DNA of 64,000 bases from the NCBI GenBank assembly GCA_041906305.1, contig JAYRJL010000006.1, positions 186,001 to 250,000 of the forward strand. The letters are read 5' to 3'. This DNA comes from SHVZ01 sp041906305 (lineage in GTDB: Bacteria; Pseudomonadota; Alphaproteobacteria; SHVZ01). Below are positions 46,734 to 54,547 of the stretch, piece by piece. The notes beneath the pieces were generated by a model. That model ran no database searches, was not told the DNA's origin, and saw only the letters and a program-made list of their open reading frames with translations. The stretch's first letter is position 1. Each line of letters opens with the position of its first letter. Made by a program: the position numbers and the translations under genes.

Positions 46734-47891
46734 ATGACCGTGCCGACCATCCTGCAAGTCCTGCCCGCGCTCGAGACCGGCGGCGTCGAGCGCAGCGCCG
46801 TCCAGATCGCGGGCGCGGTCGCCCGCGCCGGCTGGCGGTCGCTGGTCGCCTCGGCCGGCGGCGCGATGGTGCGGGAGCTCGAGCGGTCCGGCGCGCGCCA
46901 CATCCAGCTTCCGCTCGACACCAAGAACCCGTTCGCGATCCGCCGCAACATCGACCGACTGGTCCGAGTCATCGAAGCCGAGCAGGTCGACCTCGTGCAT
47001 GCGCGGAGCCGTGCCCCGGCGTGGTCGGCCTGGAGCGCCGCCAAGCGGACGCGCATCCCGTTCGTGACGACCTTCCACGGAACCTACAGCGCGGGGAACG
47101 CGTTCAAGCGGCTCTACAACGCCGTCATGGTGTGGGGCGACCCCACCATCGCCACGTCCGAGTTCATCGCCCGTCATATCATGCAGACCTACAAGGTCCC
47201 GGTCGACCGGCTGCGGCTTGTTCCCAACGGCATCGATCTCGAGAGGTTTTCGCCCGAGCGGGTGCATGCGCACCGGATGCTGCAGCTTCAGAAGGACTGG
47301 CGGCTGCCCGACGGGGTCCCGGTCATCCTGCTGCCGGGACGGCTCACGCGCTGGAAAGGCCAGACCGTGCTGATCGAGGCGCTGACCTTGCTGAAACGGA
47401 CCGACATCATCTGCGTGCTGGCCGGATCCGATCAGGGGCGGAGCGACTACCGCCAGGAACTCGAGCGACTGGTCAGCGGCCAGGGCCTGCAGGGGCGCGT
47501 GCGGATCGTCGGCGACTGCACCGACATGCCGGCGGCCTACATGCTGGCCGATGTCGTCGTCTCCGCCTCGACCGAACCGGAGGCGTTCGGGCGCGTGGCG
47601 GTCGAGGCCCAGGCCATGGGCCGGCCGATCATCGCGACCGACCACGGCGGCTCGCGCGAGACGGTCCTGCCCGGGGAGACCGGCTGGCTGGTGAAGCCGG
47701 GTGATCCCGTATCTCTGGCGACCGCGCTCGCCGACGCGATCGATCTCCCGACCGAGGCGCGGCTTCGCATCGCCGAGGTCGCGATCGAGCACGTGCGCGC
47801 CAACTACGACCAGCAGGCGATGTGCGACGCGGGCGTGGCGGTCTATCAGGAAGTGCTCAGCCGCGCCGGGTATCAGCAGAGCGCGGCGTGA
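46734..47891 (+). CDS. Glycosyltransferase family 4-type
   Basis: 385 residues, GT-B fold. N-terminal ILQVLPALETGGVERSAVQIA is the usual acceptor-side start; LLPGRLTRWKGQTVLIEAL opens the GT4 donor domain and STEPEAFGRVAVEAQAMG carries the E-x7-E nucleotide-sugar motif. It probably adds a sugar to a lipopolysaccharide or capsule precursor. The stop overlaps the GT9 start (GTGA). Confidence 0.9.
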   Translation: MTVPTILQVLPALETGGVERSAVQIAGAVARAGWRSLVASAGGAMVRELERSGARHIQLPLDTKNPFAIRRNIDRLVRVIEAEQVDLVHARSRAPAWSAWSAAKRTRIPFVTTFHGTYSAGNAFKRLYNAVMVWGDPTIATSEFIARHIMQTYKVPVDRLRLVPNGIDLERFSPERVHAHRMLQLQKDWRLPDGVPVILLPGRLTRWKGQTVLIEALTLLKRTDIICVLAGSDQGRSDYRQELERLVSGQGLQGRVRIVGDCTDMPAAYMLADVVVSASTEPEAFGRVAVEAQAMGRPIIATDHGGSRETVLPGETGWLVKPGDPVSLATALADAIDLPTEARLRIAEVAIEHVRANYDQQAMCDAGVAVYQEVLSRAGYQQSAA

Positions 47892-48802
47892 AGATCCTGG
47901 CGATCCGCCACGGCGCGCTCGGCGACGTGATCCAGGCGCTGGGCCCCTTCCAGGCCATCCGCCGCCATCATCCGGACGCGCATCTCGTCGCGCTGACCGG
48001 CTCGCCGTTCGCGGAGCTGCTGCGGGCTTCGGGCTGGTTCCAGGAGGTCTGGATCGACGACCGGCCCTCGCTCCTGCACCTGCCGACCCTGATCGCGCTG
48101 ATCGGGCGCCTGCGCGAGGCCCGCTTCGCCGCGGTCTACGACCTGCAGACCTCGGCGCGCACCGCTTGGTACCACACGCTGATGGGACGGCCGCGATGGT
48201 CGGGCGTGGCGCCCGGCTGTTCGCATCCCCACGACAACCCGAACCGCATCCGGATGCACACGGTCGACCGCCAGGCCGAGCAGCTGCGCGTCGCCGGCAT
48301 CGACGAGGTGCCGGCGCCCGATCTGGACTGGTTCGATGCCGACATAGGTCGCTTCGGCCTACCGGAAAGCTTCGCGCTGGTCGTCCCCGGCGGATCGAAA
48401 CACCGCCCTGCCAAGCGCTGGCCCTACTACCCGGCGCTGGCCAAGGCGCTGCACGGACGCGGCATGACGCCGGTGATCGTCGGCGGCGCCGACGAGTCGG
48501 ATCTCGGCCGGGCGATCCTCGCCGAGGCGCCCGGCGCCATCGATCTGACCGGCCGCACCTCGATCCTCCAGCTCGGCGGGCTGGCGCGCCGGGCCCGGCT
48601 CGCCATCGGCAACGATACCGGGCCGATGCACGCGACGGCCGCCCTCGGCTGCCCCTCCCTTGTCCTTTTCTCGGAAGAGAGCGACCCCGCGCGCTGCGCC
48701 CCCCGCGGCGACAGGGTCGAGACCATGCGCCGGATCCACCTCAAGGATCTGCCGGTCACCGACGTTTTGCAGGAGGCGACCGGCCTCGCCCGGTTGCCTT
48801 GA
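47888..48802 (+). CDS. Glycosyltransferase family 9 (heptosyltransferase-like)
   Basis: 304 residues. ILAIRHGALGDVIQALGPFQAIRRHHP is the standard GT9 N-terminus, VVPGGSKHRPAKRWP the middle and GNDTGPMHATAALGCP the conserved ADP-heptose binding motif. It probably adds a heptose-like sugar to the LPS core. The start is GTG at 47888, overlapping the preceding stop. Together with the GT4 gene it forms a two-gene operon. Confidence 0.9.
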   Translation: MKILAIRHGALGDVIQALGPFQAIRRHHPDAHLVALTGSPFAELLRASGWFQEVWIDDRPSLLHLPTLIALIGRLREARFAAVYDLQTSARTAWYHTLMGRPRWSGVAPGCSHPHDNPNRIRMHTVDRQAEQLRVAGIDEVPAPDLDWFDADIGRFGLPESFALVVPGGSKHRPAKRWPYYPALAKALHGRGMTPVIVGGADESDLGRAILAEAPGAIDLTGRTSILQLGGLARRARLAIGNDTGPMHATAALGCPSLVLFSEESDPARCAPRGDRVETMRRIHLKDLPVTDVLQEATGLARLP

Positions 48803-48822
48803 CCGCACGTTTCCTATATCTA
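48794..48822 (+). promoter_or_regulatory. Possible promoter for the thrS-infC unit
   Basis: TTGCCT (48794-48799) and TATCTA (48817-48822) with 17 bp between. It overlaps the end of the GT9 gene. The leader to the thrS ATG would be about 157 nt. Confidence 0.35.
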
Positions 48823-48839
48823 GGCGGCGATTCAGAGCC

Positions 48840-48911
48840 ATGCGTCACCGCGCCCTGCCCTTCGCCGCCGCCGCGGCCACGATCCGAACTATCCAGGCCT
48901 GCTCGGCCTGA
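48840..48911 (+). CDS. Possible 23-codon leader peptide upstream of thrS
   Basis: ATG to TGA, translating as MRHRALPFAAAAATIRTIQACSA, inside the predicted thrS leader and before a stem-loop. Only two of 23 codons are threonine, so classical attenuation by threonine is not supported. It may simply be a chance reading frame. Confidence 0.2.
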   Translation: MRHRALPFAAAAATIRTIQACSA

Positions 48912-48932
48912 TAGAGCACGTGCGCGCTTTCT

Positions 48933-48957
48933 CGATCGTTCCCGATCCGAACGATCG
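48933..48957 (+). promoter_or_regulatory. Stem-loop in the thrS leader
   Basis: Perfect inverted repeat with 8-bp arms, CGATCGTT (48933-48940) and AACGATCG (48950-48957), with a 9-base loop, ending 28 nt before the thrS ATG. No T-run follows, so it is not an intrinsic terminator. ThrRS regulates its own mRNA in E. coli through leader structures; no sequence homology to those is visible, and no T-box motif is present. Confidence 0.4.
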
Positions 48958-48985
48958 TCCCACAAGACATATGTGACTTGAAGCC

Positions 48986-50905
48986 ATGCCCGCGATCACG
49001 CTTCCCGACGGCAGCGTCCGTCGTTACGACAACCCCGTTTCCGGCGCCGACATCGCCAAGTCGATCGGTGCCGGCCTCGCCAAGGCCGCCCTCGCCGTCA
49101 AGGTCGACGGCGAGATGATCGACCTCGGCCGCACGATCGACCGCGACGCCAAGGTCGAGATCGTGACGGCCAAGAGTCCCGATGCGATGGATCTGCTCCG
49201 CCACGACGCCGCGCACGTGCTGGCCGAGGCGGCGAAGGAGATCTACGGCGACAAGGTCCAGGTGACTTTCGGTCCATCCATCGAGAACGGCTTCTACTAC
49301 GACTTCCACCGAGACGAGCCGTTCACGCCGGACGATCTCGCCGCGCTCGAAAAGCGCATGCACGAGATCGTCGACCGCGACGAGCCGATCACGCGCGACG
49401 TCTGGAGCCGCGACAAGGCGGTCGACTTCTTCAAGTCGATCGGCGAGCGCTTCAAGGCGGAGCACATCGCGACGATCCCGGCCGACGAGGACATCTCGAT
49501 CTACAGCCAGGGCAAGTTCACGGACCTCTGCACGGGCCCGCACCTGCCGTCCACCGGCAAGCTCGGCCACGCCTTCAAGCTGATGAAGCTGGCGGGCTCC
49601 TATTGGCGGGGCGACGCCAAGAACGCCCAGCTGCAGCGCGTCTACGGCACGGCCTGGGCCAGCGAGGACCAGCTCAAGGCGCATCTCCACCAGCTGGAGG
49701 AGGCCGAGAAGCGCGACCACCGCAAGATCGGCAAGGAGATGAACCTCTTCCATCTGCAGGAAGAGGCCGTCGGCTCTGTCTTCTGGCATCCGAACGGCTG
49801 GACGCTCTACCGGACGCTGGAGCGCCACATGCGCCGGCGCCTGGAAGAGGTGGGATACGTCGAGGTGAAGACGCCGCAGCTCCTCGACCGCGCACTCTGG
49901 GAAGCCTCGGGCCACTGGGAGAAGTACCGCCCGAACATGTTCATCGCCCAGACCGAGGACGAGAAGATCCTCGCGCTGAAGCCGATGAACTGCCCGGGCC
50001 AGGTGCAGATCTTCCGCCAGGGCCTCAAGAGCTACCGCGACCTGCCGCTGCGCATGGCCGAGTTCGGCTCGTGCCATCGCTACGAGCCGTCGGGCTCGAT
50101 CCACGGCATCATGCGGGTGCGCGCCTTCACCCAGGACGACGGCCACATCTTCTGCACGGAAGACCAGATCACCGACGAGTCGGTCCGCTTCTGCGCCTTC
50201 CTCCGCTCGATCTACAAGGATTTCGGCTTCGAGGACGTGGCCATCAAGTTCTCGGACCGGCCGGCGGTGCGCGCCGGCTCGGACGAGATTTGGGACAAGG
50301 CCGAGGGCTCGCTGAAGGCCGCGATCGAGGCGACGGGACTTCCCTACACGATGAACCCCGGCGAAGGCGCCTTCTACGGGCCGAAGCTCGAATTCGTGCT
50401 CCGGGACGCGATCGGGCGCGACTGGCAGTGCGGCACGCTGCAGGTCGACTTCGTCATGCCCGAGCGGCTGGACGCGAGCTACATCGGCGAGGACGGCGCC
50501 AAGCACCGGCCGGTCATGCTGCACCGGGCGATCTTAGGATCGTTCGAGCGCTTCATGGGCGTGCTGATCGAGCACTATGCCGGCCGCTTCCCGATGTGGC
50601 TGGCGCCGGTACAAGCGGTGGTGGCCACGGTCACCCAGGACGGCGACGCCTATGCCAAGGACGTCTTGGCGGAGCTGAAGAAGGCCGGGATCCGGGCCGA
50701 GCTCGATCTCCGGAACGAGAAGATCAACTACAAGGTCCGCGAGCATTCGCTGGCCAAGGTTCCGGCACTGCTGGTCGTCGGCAAGAAGGAGGCGGAAGGA
50801 CGTACCGTCGCGCTTCGCCGTCTCGGCGGAAATGCGCAGGAAGTCCTTGCGCTGGCGGATGTCGTCCATAAACTTAAAGAGGAAGCGGCCGCCCCGTCGA
50901 GCTGA
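48986..50905 (+). CDS. thrS: Threonyl-tRNA synthetase
   Basis: 639 residues, full length: TGS domain (1-60), tRNA_SAD editing domain with HDAAHVLAEA, class II catalytic core with the zinc cysteine in MNCPG, motif 2 FGSCHRYEPSGSIHG, and motif 3 HRAILGSFERF, then the anticodon-binding domain ending near LADVVHKLK. It charges tRNA-Thr. It is followed after 38 bp by infC, an arrangement shared with E. coli. The 183-bp gap upstream has a possible promoter and a stem-loop. Confidence 0.98.
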   Translation: MPAITLPDGSVRRYDNPVSGADIAKSIGAGLAKAALAVKVDGEMIDLGRTIDRDAKVEIVTAKSPDAMDLLRHDAAHVLAEAAKEIYGDKVQVTFGPSIENGFYYDFHRDEPFTPDDLAALEKRMHEIVDRDEPITRDVWSRDKAVDFFKSIGERFKAEHIATIPADEDISIYSQGKFTDLCTGPHLPSTGKLGHAFKLMKLAGSYWRGDAKNAQLQRVYGTAWASEDQLKAHLHQLEEAEKRDHRKIGKEMNLFHLQEEAVGSVFWHPNGWTLYRTLERHMRRRLEEVGYVEVKTPQLLDRALWEASGHWEKYRPNMFIAQTEDEKILALKPMNCPGQVQIFRQGLKSYRDLPLRMAEFGSCHRYEPSGSIHGIMRVRAFTQDDGHIFCTEDQITDESVRFCAFLRSIYKDFGFEDVAIKFSDRPAVRAGSDEIWDKAEGSLKAAIEATGLPYTMNPGEGAFYGPKLEFVLRDAIGRDWQCGTLQVDFVMPERLDASYIGEDGAKHRPVMLHRAILGSFERFMGVLIEHYAGRFPMWLAPVQAVVATVTQDGDAYAKDVLAELKKAGIRAELDLRNEKINYKVREHSLAKVPALLVVGKKEAEGRTVALRRLGGNAQEVLALADVVHKLKEEAAAPSS

Positions 50906-50930
50906 TGGGCGGCCGTTTGCAACTGAACGC

Positions 50931-50946
50931 AGGAGATTTGTAGATA
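50931..50946 (+). promoter_or_regulatory. infC ribosome binding site and ATA initiation codon
   Basis: AGGAG at 50931-50935, an 8-base spacer, then ATA at 50944-50946. The in-frame codon just before ATA is TAG (50941-50943), which excludes any upstream start, and the next in-frame ATG is at 51049, inside the conserved IF-3 N-terminal domain. ATA, ATT and ATC starts are a known feature of infC and underlie autoregulation by IF-3. Confidence 0.85.
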
Positions 50947-51483
50947 CCCCCCAGACCCCCCCTGGACGCAGCGCCGTCCCGTGAAGGCCCTCGTGTCAAC
51001 GAAGAGATCCGGGCGCTGCGCGTCCGTCTGATCAACGATCGTGGCGACATGATCGGCGTCGTCGGCTTGAACGAGGCCCTACAGGCCGCCATGGATGCCG
51101 GTCTCGACCTCGTCGAGATCTCGCCCCAGGCCGAACCTCCCGTCTGCAAGATCCTCGACTACGGCAAGTTCAAGTACGAGGAGCAGAAGAAGAAGAACGA
51201 GGCGCGCAAGAAGCAGCGCATCATCGAGATCAAGGAGGTCAAGCTCCGGCCCGGCATCGACGACCACGACTACGACGTGAAGATGCGCTCGATGGTCCGG
51301 TTCCTCGACGAAGGCGACAAGGTCAAGGTGACCATGCGGTTCCGCGGCCGAGAGATGGCGCACCAGGAGCTCGGCATGGAGGTCCTGATGCGGGTGAAGA
51401 CCGATCTCGACGAGAAGTCGAAGATCGAGCAGATGCCCCGCATGGAAGGCCGCCAGATGATCATGGTGCTGGCGCCGAAGTAA
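50944..51483 (+). CDS. infC: Translation initiation factor IF-3
   Basis: 179 residues when initiated at the ATA codon at 50944. The N-terminal IF-3 domain (VNEEIRALRVRLINDRGDMIG... PPVCKILDYGKFKYE) and the C-terminal domain (VKLRPGIDDHDYDVK ... MAHQELG) are complete, joined by the lysine-rich linker EEQKKKNEARKKQ. If read from the first ATG at 51049, the protein would lack the first 35 residues, including the conserved NEEIR segment, so the rare start is well supported. Initiation from non-ATG codons allows IF-3 to repress its own synthesis. rpmI and rplT, which often follow infC, are absent. Confidence 0.96.
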   Translation: MPPRPPLDAAPSREGPRVNEEIRALRVRLINDRGDMIGVVGLNEALQAAMDAGLDLVEISPQAEPPVCKILDYGKFKYEEQKKKNEARKKQRIIEIKEVKLRPGIDDHDYDVKMRSMVRFLDEGDKVKVTMRFRGREMAHQELGMEVLMRVKTDLDEKSKIEQMPRMEGRQMIMVLAPK

Positions 51484-51510
51484 GGCGACGGCTCGCGACA
51501 AGCAGCTTCC

Positions 51511-51536
51511 GAAGGGCCCCGGCAACGGGGCCCTTC
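51511..51536 (+). terminator. Hairpin terminator after infC
   Basis: Perfect 10-bp stem, GAAGGGCCCC with GGGGCCCTTC, six-base loop GGCAAC, 27 bp after the infC stop. The following GTCGTTTCG has only a weak T tract, so termination may be partial or assisted. Confidence 0.65.
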
Positions 51537-51943
51537 GTCGTTTCGGGCGTGAGCGCAGTCACACCGTGCGGTCGCTCACAAGGTGAGGCCGGGCACAGAT
51601 CCCCCGTCGCCGTCCGGGGATGATGGGCCATCGGATCCGAGAGGAGACGGCCCATGCAGCAGGTTCTGGCGTCAGCGCACCCCTCGCTTGCGGCTTTCGC
51701 CCGCCTACACCCGGCGATCAGCCCGGCCGCCGAGCCAGAGCGGCCCGGCCTGGGGCGGCGGCTCCCGCGCCTCGACAAGCCGGCTCGGCCTCATTCGGTC
51801 GCCGCGACCGGCGGCCCAACCTTCCTGGACCATCTCCGCCGCCTCAATTCATGAAATTTTAGATAAATGTGAATTGGCGCCAGCCCCTTAAACTGCTTAT
51901 CGTGTGACGGTCGTTGGGTGATCAACGTGCGGGGGCACGCCGA
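51537..51943. other. 407-bp intergenic stretch between infC and the multicopper oxidase
   Basis: Apart from one possible small gene (51654-51854) I see no recognised element. The last 90 bases before the oxidase gene are clearly A/T-richer than the surroundings (for example ATGAAATTTTAGATAAATG at 51851-51869), as expected of a promoter region, but no convincing -35/-10 pair stands out. Confidence 0.5.
51654..51854 (+). CDS. Possible small protein, 66 residues
   Basis: ATG at 51654 with AGGAG seven bases upstream, a very good ribosome binding site. The product is rich in Pro, Arg, Ala and Leu (begins MQQVLASAHPSLAAFARLHP), has no hydrophobic helix and no family that I recognise. Two other frames are open over the same stretch, as is common in high-G+C DNA, so only the start signal argues for it. 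Confidence 0.35.
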   Translation: MQQVLASAHPSLAAFARLHPAISPAAEPERPGLGRRLPRLDKPARPHSVAATGGPTFLDHLRRLNS

Positions 51944-54031
51944 ATGTTCAGGAATTTGCACGCGGCCAGCAACATGGCCGCGTTCGTCGTCGCGTTGTGC
52001 GTGTCAGTCGGCGCTGTCGCGCAGACCGCCAACATCAGCATCAACGACAATCGCAAGTCGGCAGGCCGCCTCGAGGCCGGCACGTTGACGCTGGCGCTCC
52101 AGACCGGCACGGGCACCTGGCGCTTCGACGGCGACGACAAGCCGGGCCCGCAGATGCAGGCGCTCGGCGAGGTCGGCGGCCCGCTGCAGATCCCCTCGCC
52201 GGCGATCCGCGTTCCGGTGGGAACCGAGGTCAAGCTCACGATCCGCAACACCGAAGGCGACGGCGCCCTCTACATGCACGGCCTCTACGACCGGCCGGCC
52301 GGCGGCGACACGGTCGTCACCATCGCGCCCGGCGAGACCAAGGCGATCAACTTCCGGCTCTCGACGCCCGGCACCTACTACTATTGGGGCGCCCGCACCG
52401 ACAAGCCGATGTCGTCGCGCATGGGCGCGGACTCGCAGCTCTCCGGCGCCATCGTCGTGGATCCCGCCGGCACCAAGCCCGATCCCAAGGAAGAGATCTT
52501 CGTCATCACCGAATGGCTCGACGCGTACCGCAGCAACGGCGCGCCGGTGTTCTCGGCCGCGCTCGCGGTCATCAACGGACGCTCGTGGCCGGTGAACCAG
52601 CGGCTGACCTACACCCAGGGCGAGCCGGTGAAGTGGCGCTGGATCAACGCCTCGATGGAAGATCATCCGCTGCACCTGCACGGCTTCTACTTCCGTGTCG
52701 ACAGCCGCGGCGACGGGCTTTCGGACAAGGCCTACGCGCGAGGAGACGAGCGCGACATGGTGGTGACCGAGCAGGTCATGACCGGCGAGACCATCACCAC
52801 GACGTGGATCCCGAGCCAGCCCGGCAACTGGATCTTCCACTGCCACAACCCGTATCACATGCGGCAGCACTTCCCCTTCGAGCTGCTGCAGTCGAAGGCG
52901 TTCCCGCTGCGCGCCGCGCCGGAGTTCTTCACCGCGCTCGCCTCGACGCGCGAGATGGCAGGCATGGTGCTGGGCGTCACCGTGAAGCCGAAGGACGGTC
53001 CGCGCTACAACCCGCGCACGCCCGACGGCCGGCGCAAGATCGACATGACGGTCGAGGCGACGCCGGAAACCACCGACCAGGTGCCGTCGCTGCGGTATGT
53101 CGTCGACAACGATCGCCGTCCGGAGGCGCTGACGCGCGCCGCCGGCCCGCTGCTGGTGTTGACCCAGAATGAGCCGACCCAGATCACCATCCGCAACCGG
53201 ATGAAGGAGATGACCACCGTGCATTGGCACGGCATCGAGCTCGAATCCTACTTCGACGGCGTCGGCGAGTTCGGCGGAGATCCGAAGCGCGGCCGGGCGC
53301 CGATGATCCATGGCGGCCACGACTTCACCGCCAAGTTCACGCCGCCCCGCGCCGGGACGTTCATGTACCACACGCACATGGTCGAGGCGGAGCAGGGCGA
53401 GGGCGGGCTCGCCGGCCCGATCGTCGTGCTGAAGCCCGGCGAGAAGTTCGACCCCAGCCGCGACCACGTGATCATGGCGACGCCGGCGCGCAACTTCGCC
53501 GACCAGGGCCGCGTGCTGCTGATCAACGGCGTCGGCACCCCGGAGCCGATCGAGGTCGTCGCCGGCCAGAAGCATCGCTTCCGCTTCATCAACCTGCACA
53601 GCTTCGAGACCGGCCTCACCGCCGAGCTCAAGGAAGGCTCGACCTTCGCGGTGTGGAAGGCACTCGCCAAGGACGGCCGGGACCTGCCGGCGAACCGCCA
53701 GACCGAGCGCGCCGCGCGCCAGATGGTCAGCATCGGCGAGACCTACGACTTCGAGTTCGTCGCCAAGGCCGGCGGTGACTACAAGCTCGAGATGACCAAC
53801 CCGCGCTTCAACAAGGTGTGGACGACGATCCCGATCCGCGTCGTGCAGTCGGCGACCAAGCGCGCCGAGCTGGTGCCGCCGAGCGGGGTCAAGCCGGAGA
53901 CCAGCTTCTGGTCCTCCCTCGCCTCGCTGCTCCCGTCGATGCCGGCGAAGGCATCGGCCTCGCCGATCCCGCCGCTGCCCTCGGCCGACGGGTTCTTCGA
54001 GGCGGCCTGCCTGCCGCAGACGAGGTCGTAA
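51944..54031 (+). CDS. Four-cupredoxin multicopper oxidase with ligands split between two units
   Basis: 695 residues from the ATG at 51944; signal peptide with cleavage near AVA-Q27. Two similar halves are visible. Half one (about 30-330) has a first domain where the usual HxHG and HxH have become YMHG (110-113) and YYWG (146-149), and a second domain with H241, H244, H246 and H299, C300, H301, H305. Half two (about 370-640) has HWHG (H427, H429) and YHTH (H476, H478), but its second domain has lost all ligands. Together they supply one complete set: a type 1 site and one trinuclear cluster. Residue 310, the type 1 axial position, is Phe. The oxidised substrate is unknown. It is probably periplasmic. 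TTG at 51914 is an alternative start. Confidence 0.88.
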   Translation: MFRNLHAASNMAAFVVALCVSVGAVAQTANISINDNRKSAGRLEAGTLTLALQTGTGTWRFDGDDKPGPQMQALGEVGGPLQIPSPAIRVPVGTEVKLTIRNTEGDGALYMHGLYDRPAGGDTVVTIAPGETKAINFRLSTPGTYYYWGARTDKPMSSRMGADSQLSGAIVVDPAGTKPDPKEEIFVITEWLDAYRSNGAPVFSAALAVINGRSWPVNQRLTYTQGEPVKWRWINASMEDHPLHLHGFYFRVDSRGDGLSDKAYARGDERDMVVTEQVMTGETITTTWIPSQPGNWIFHCHNPYHMRQHFPFELLQSKAFPLRAAPEFFTALASTREMAGMVLGVTVKPKDGPRYNPRTPDGRRKIDMTVEATPETTDQVPSLRYVVDNDRRPEALTRAAGPLLVLTQNEPTQITIRNRMKEMTTVHWHGIELESYFDGVGEFGGDPKRGRAPMIHGGHDFTAKFTPPRAGTFMYHTHMVEAEQGEGGLAGPIVVLKPGEKFDPSRDHVIMATPARNFADQGRVLLINGVGTPEPIEVVAGQKHRFRFINLHSFETGLTAELKEGSTFAVWKALAKDGRDLPANRQTERAARQMVSIGETYDFEFVAKAGGDYKLEMTNPRFNKVWTTIPIRVVQSATKRAELVPPSGVKPETSFWSSLASLLPSMPAKASASPIPPLPSADGFFEAACLPQTRS

Positions 54032-54072
54032 GCCGATAGAGGATCAGTCCCCGCCGGTGCTATGGTGCCGGC

Positions 54073-54543
54073 ATGGCCAATGAACGCCGCCTTTCCGTAA
54101 AGCGGCTGATCCTCTTCGTCTTCCTGCCGCTCGTGCTGCTCATCGGCGCGGCGGTCGGGGTCATGACCTCCGGCCTGCTGAAGGGCGACAAGCCCGACGA
54201 GCCTCCTCCGCCGCCGAAGGTGGACCTGACCAAGCTGCCCGGCGGCTATGTCGACGTGCCGGACCTGATCATCAACATGCGCGGCGCCGACGGCACCCCG
54301 CGTCTCCTGATCATGCAGGTCACGATGCATCTCGAGCTCGCCGACAACCGGCCGCTGGTGCAGGCCGAGCTGCCCAAGGTGCAGAGCGCGCTGATCCTGT
54401 TCTTGAGGAAGCAGAACCCCGACGATCTCTACACGGCCTCGTCGGTCGAGACGCTCCGCCAGCAGATGGAGAAGCTCGCCTCCGAGGCGATCAAGCCGCA
54501 GAAGCTGACCGGCCTGACCATCGGCCGGATGCAGATCCGCTGA
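54073..54543 (+). CDS. FliL-like membrane protein
   Basis: 156 residues: short cytoplasmic N-terminus, one membrane helix (LILFVFLPLVLLIGAAVGVM), a proline-rich stretch DEPPPPPKVDLTKLPGG, then the FliL periplasmic domain (VPDLIINMRGADG ... LLIMQVTMHLELADN ... RKQNPDDLYTASSVETLRQQM). FliL supports the flagellar stator at the basal body. No other flagellar gene is present here, so it is an isolated fliL or a paralogue with another role. It follows the oxidase by 41 bp. Confidence 0.8.
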   Translation: MANERRLSVKRLILFVFLPLVLLIGAAVGVMTSGLLKGDKPDEPPPPPKVDLTKLPGGYVDVPDLIINMRGADGTPRLLIMQVTMHLELADNRPLVQAELPKVQSALILFLRKQNPDDLYTASSVETLRQQMEKLASEAIKPQKLTGLTIGRMQIR

Positions 54544-54547
54544 CGGC

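Noticed and set aside
48803..48985. T-box riboswitch before thrS
   Set aside because: The conserved T-box sequence and specifier-loop architecture are not present in the 183 bases, and T-boxes are rare in this phylum.
51583..51891. Alternative overlapping reading frames in the gap before the multicopper oxidase
   Set aside because: No ribosome binding site and no protein-like composition; only the frame starting at 51654 has a good start signal.
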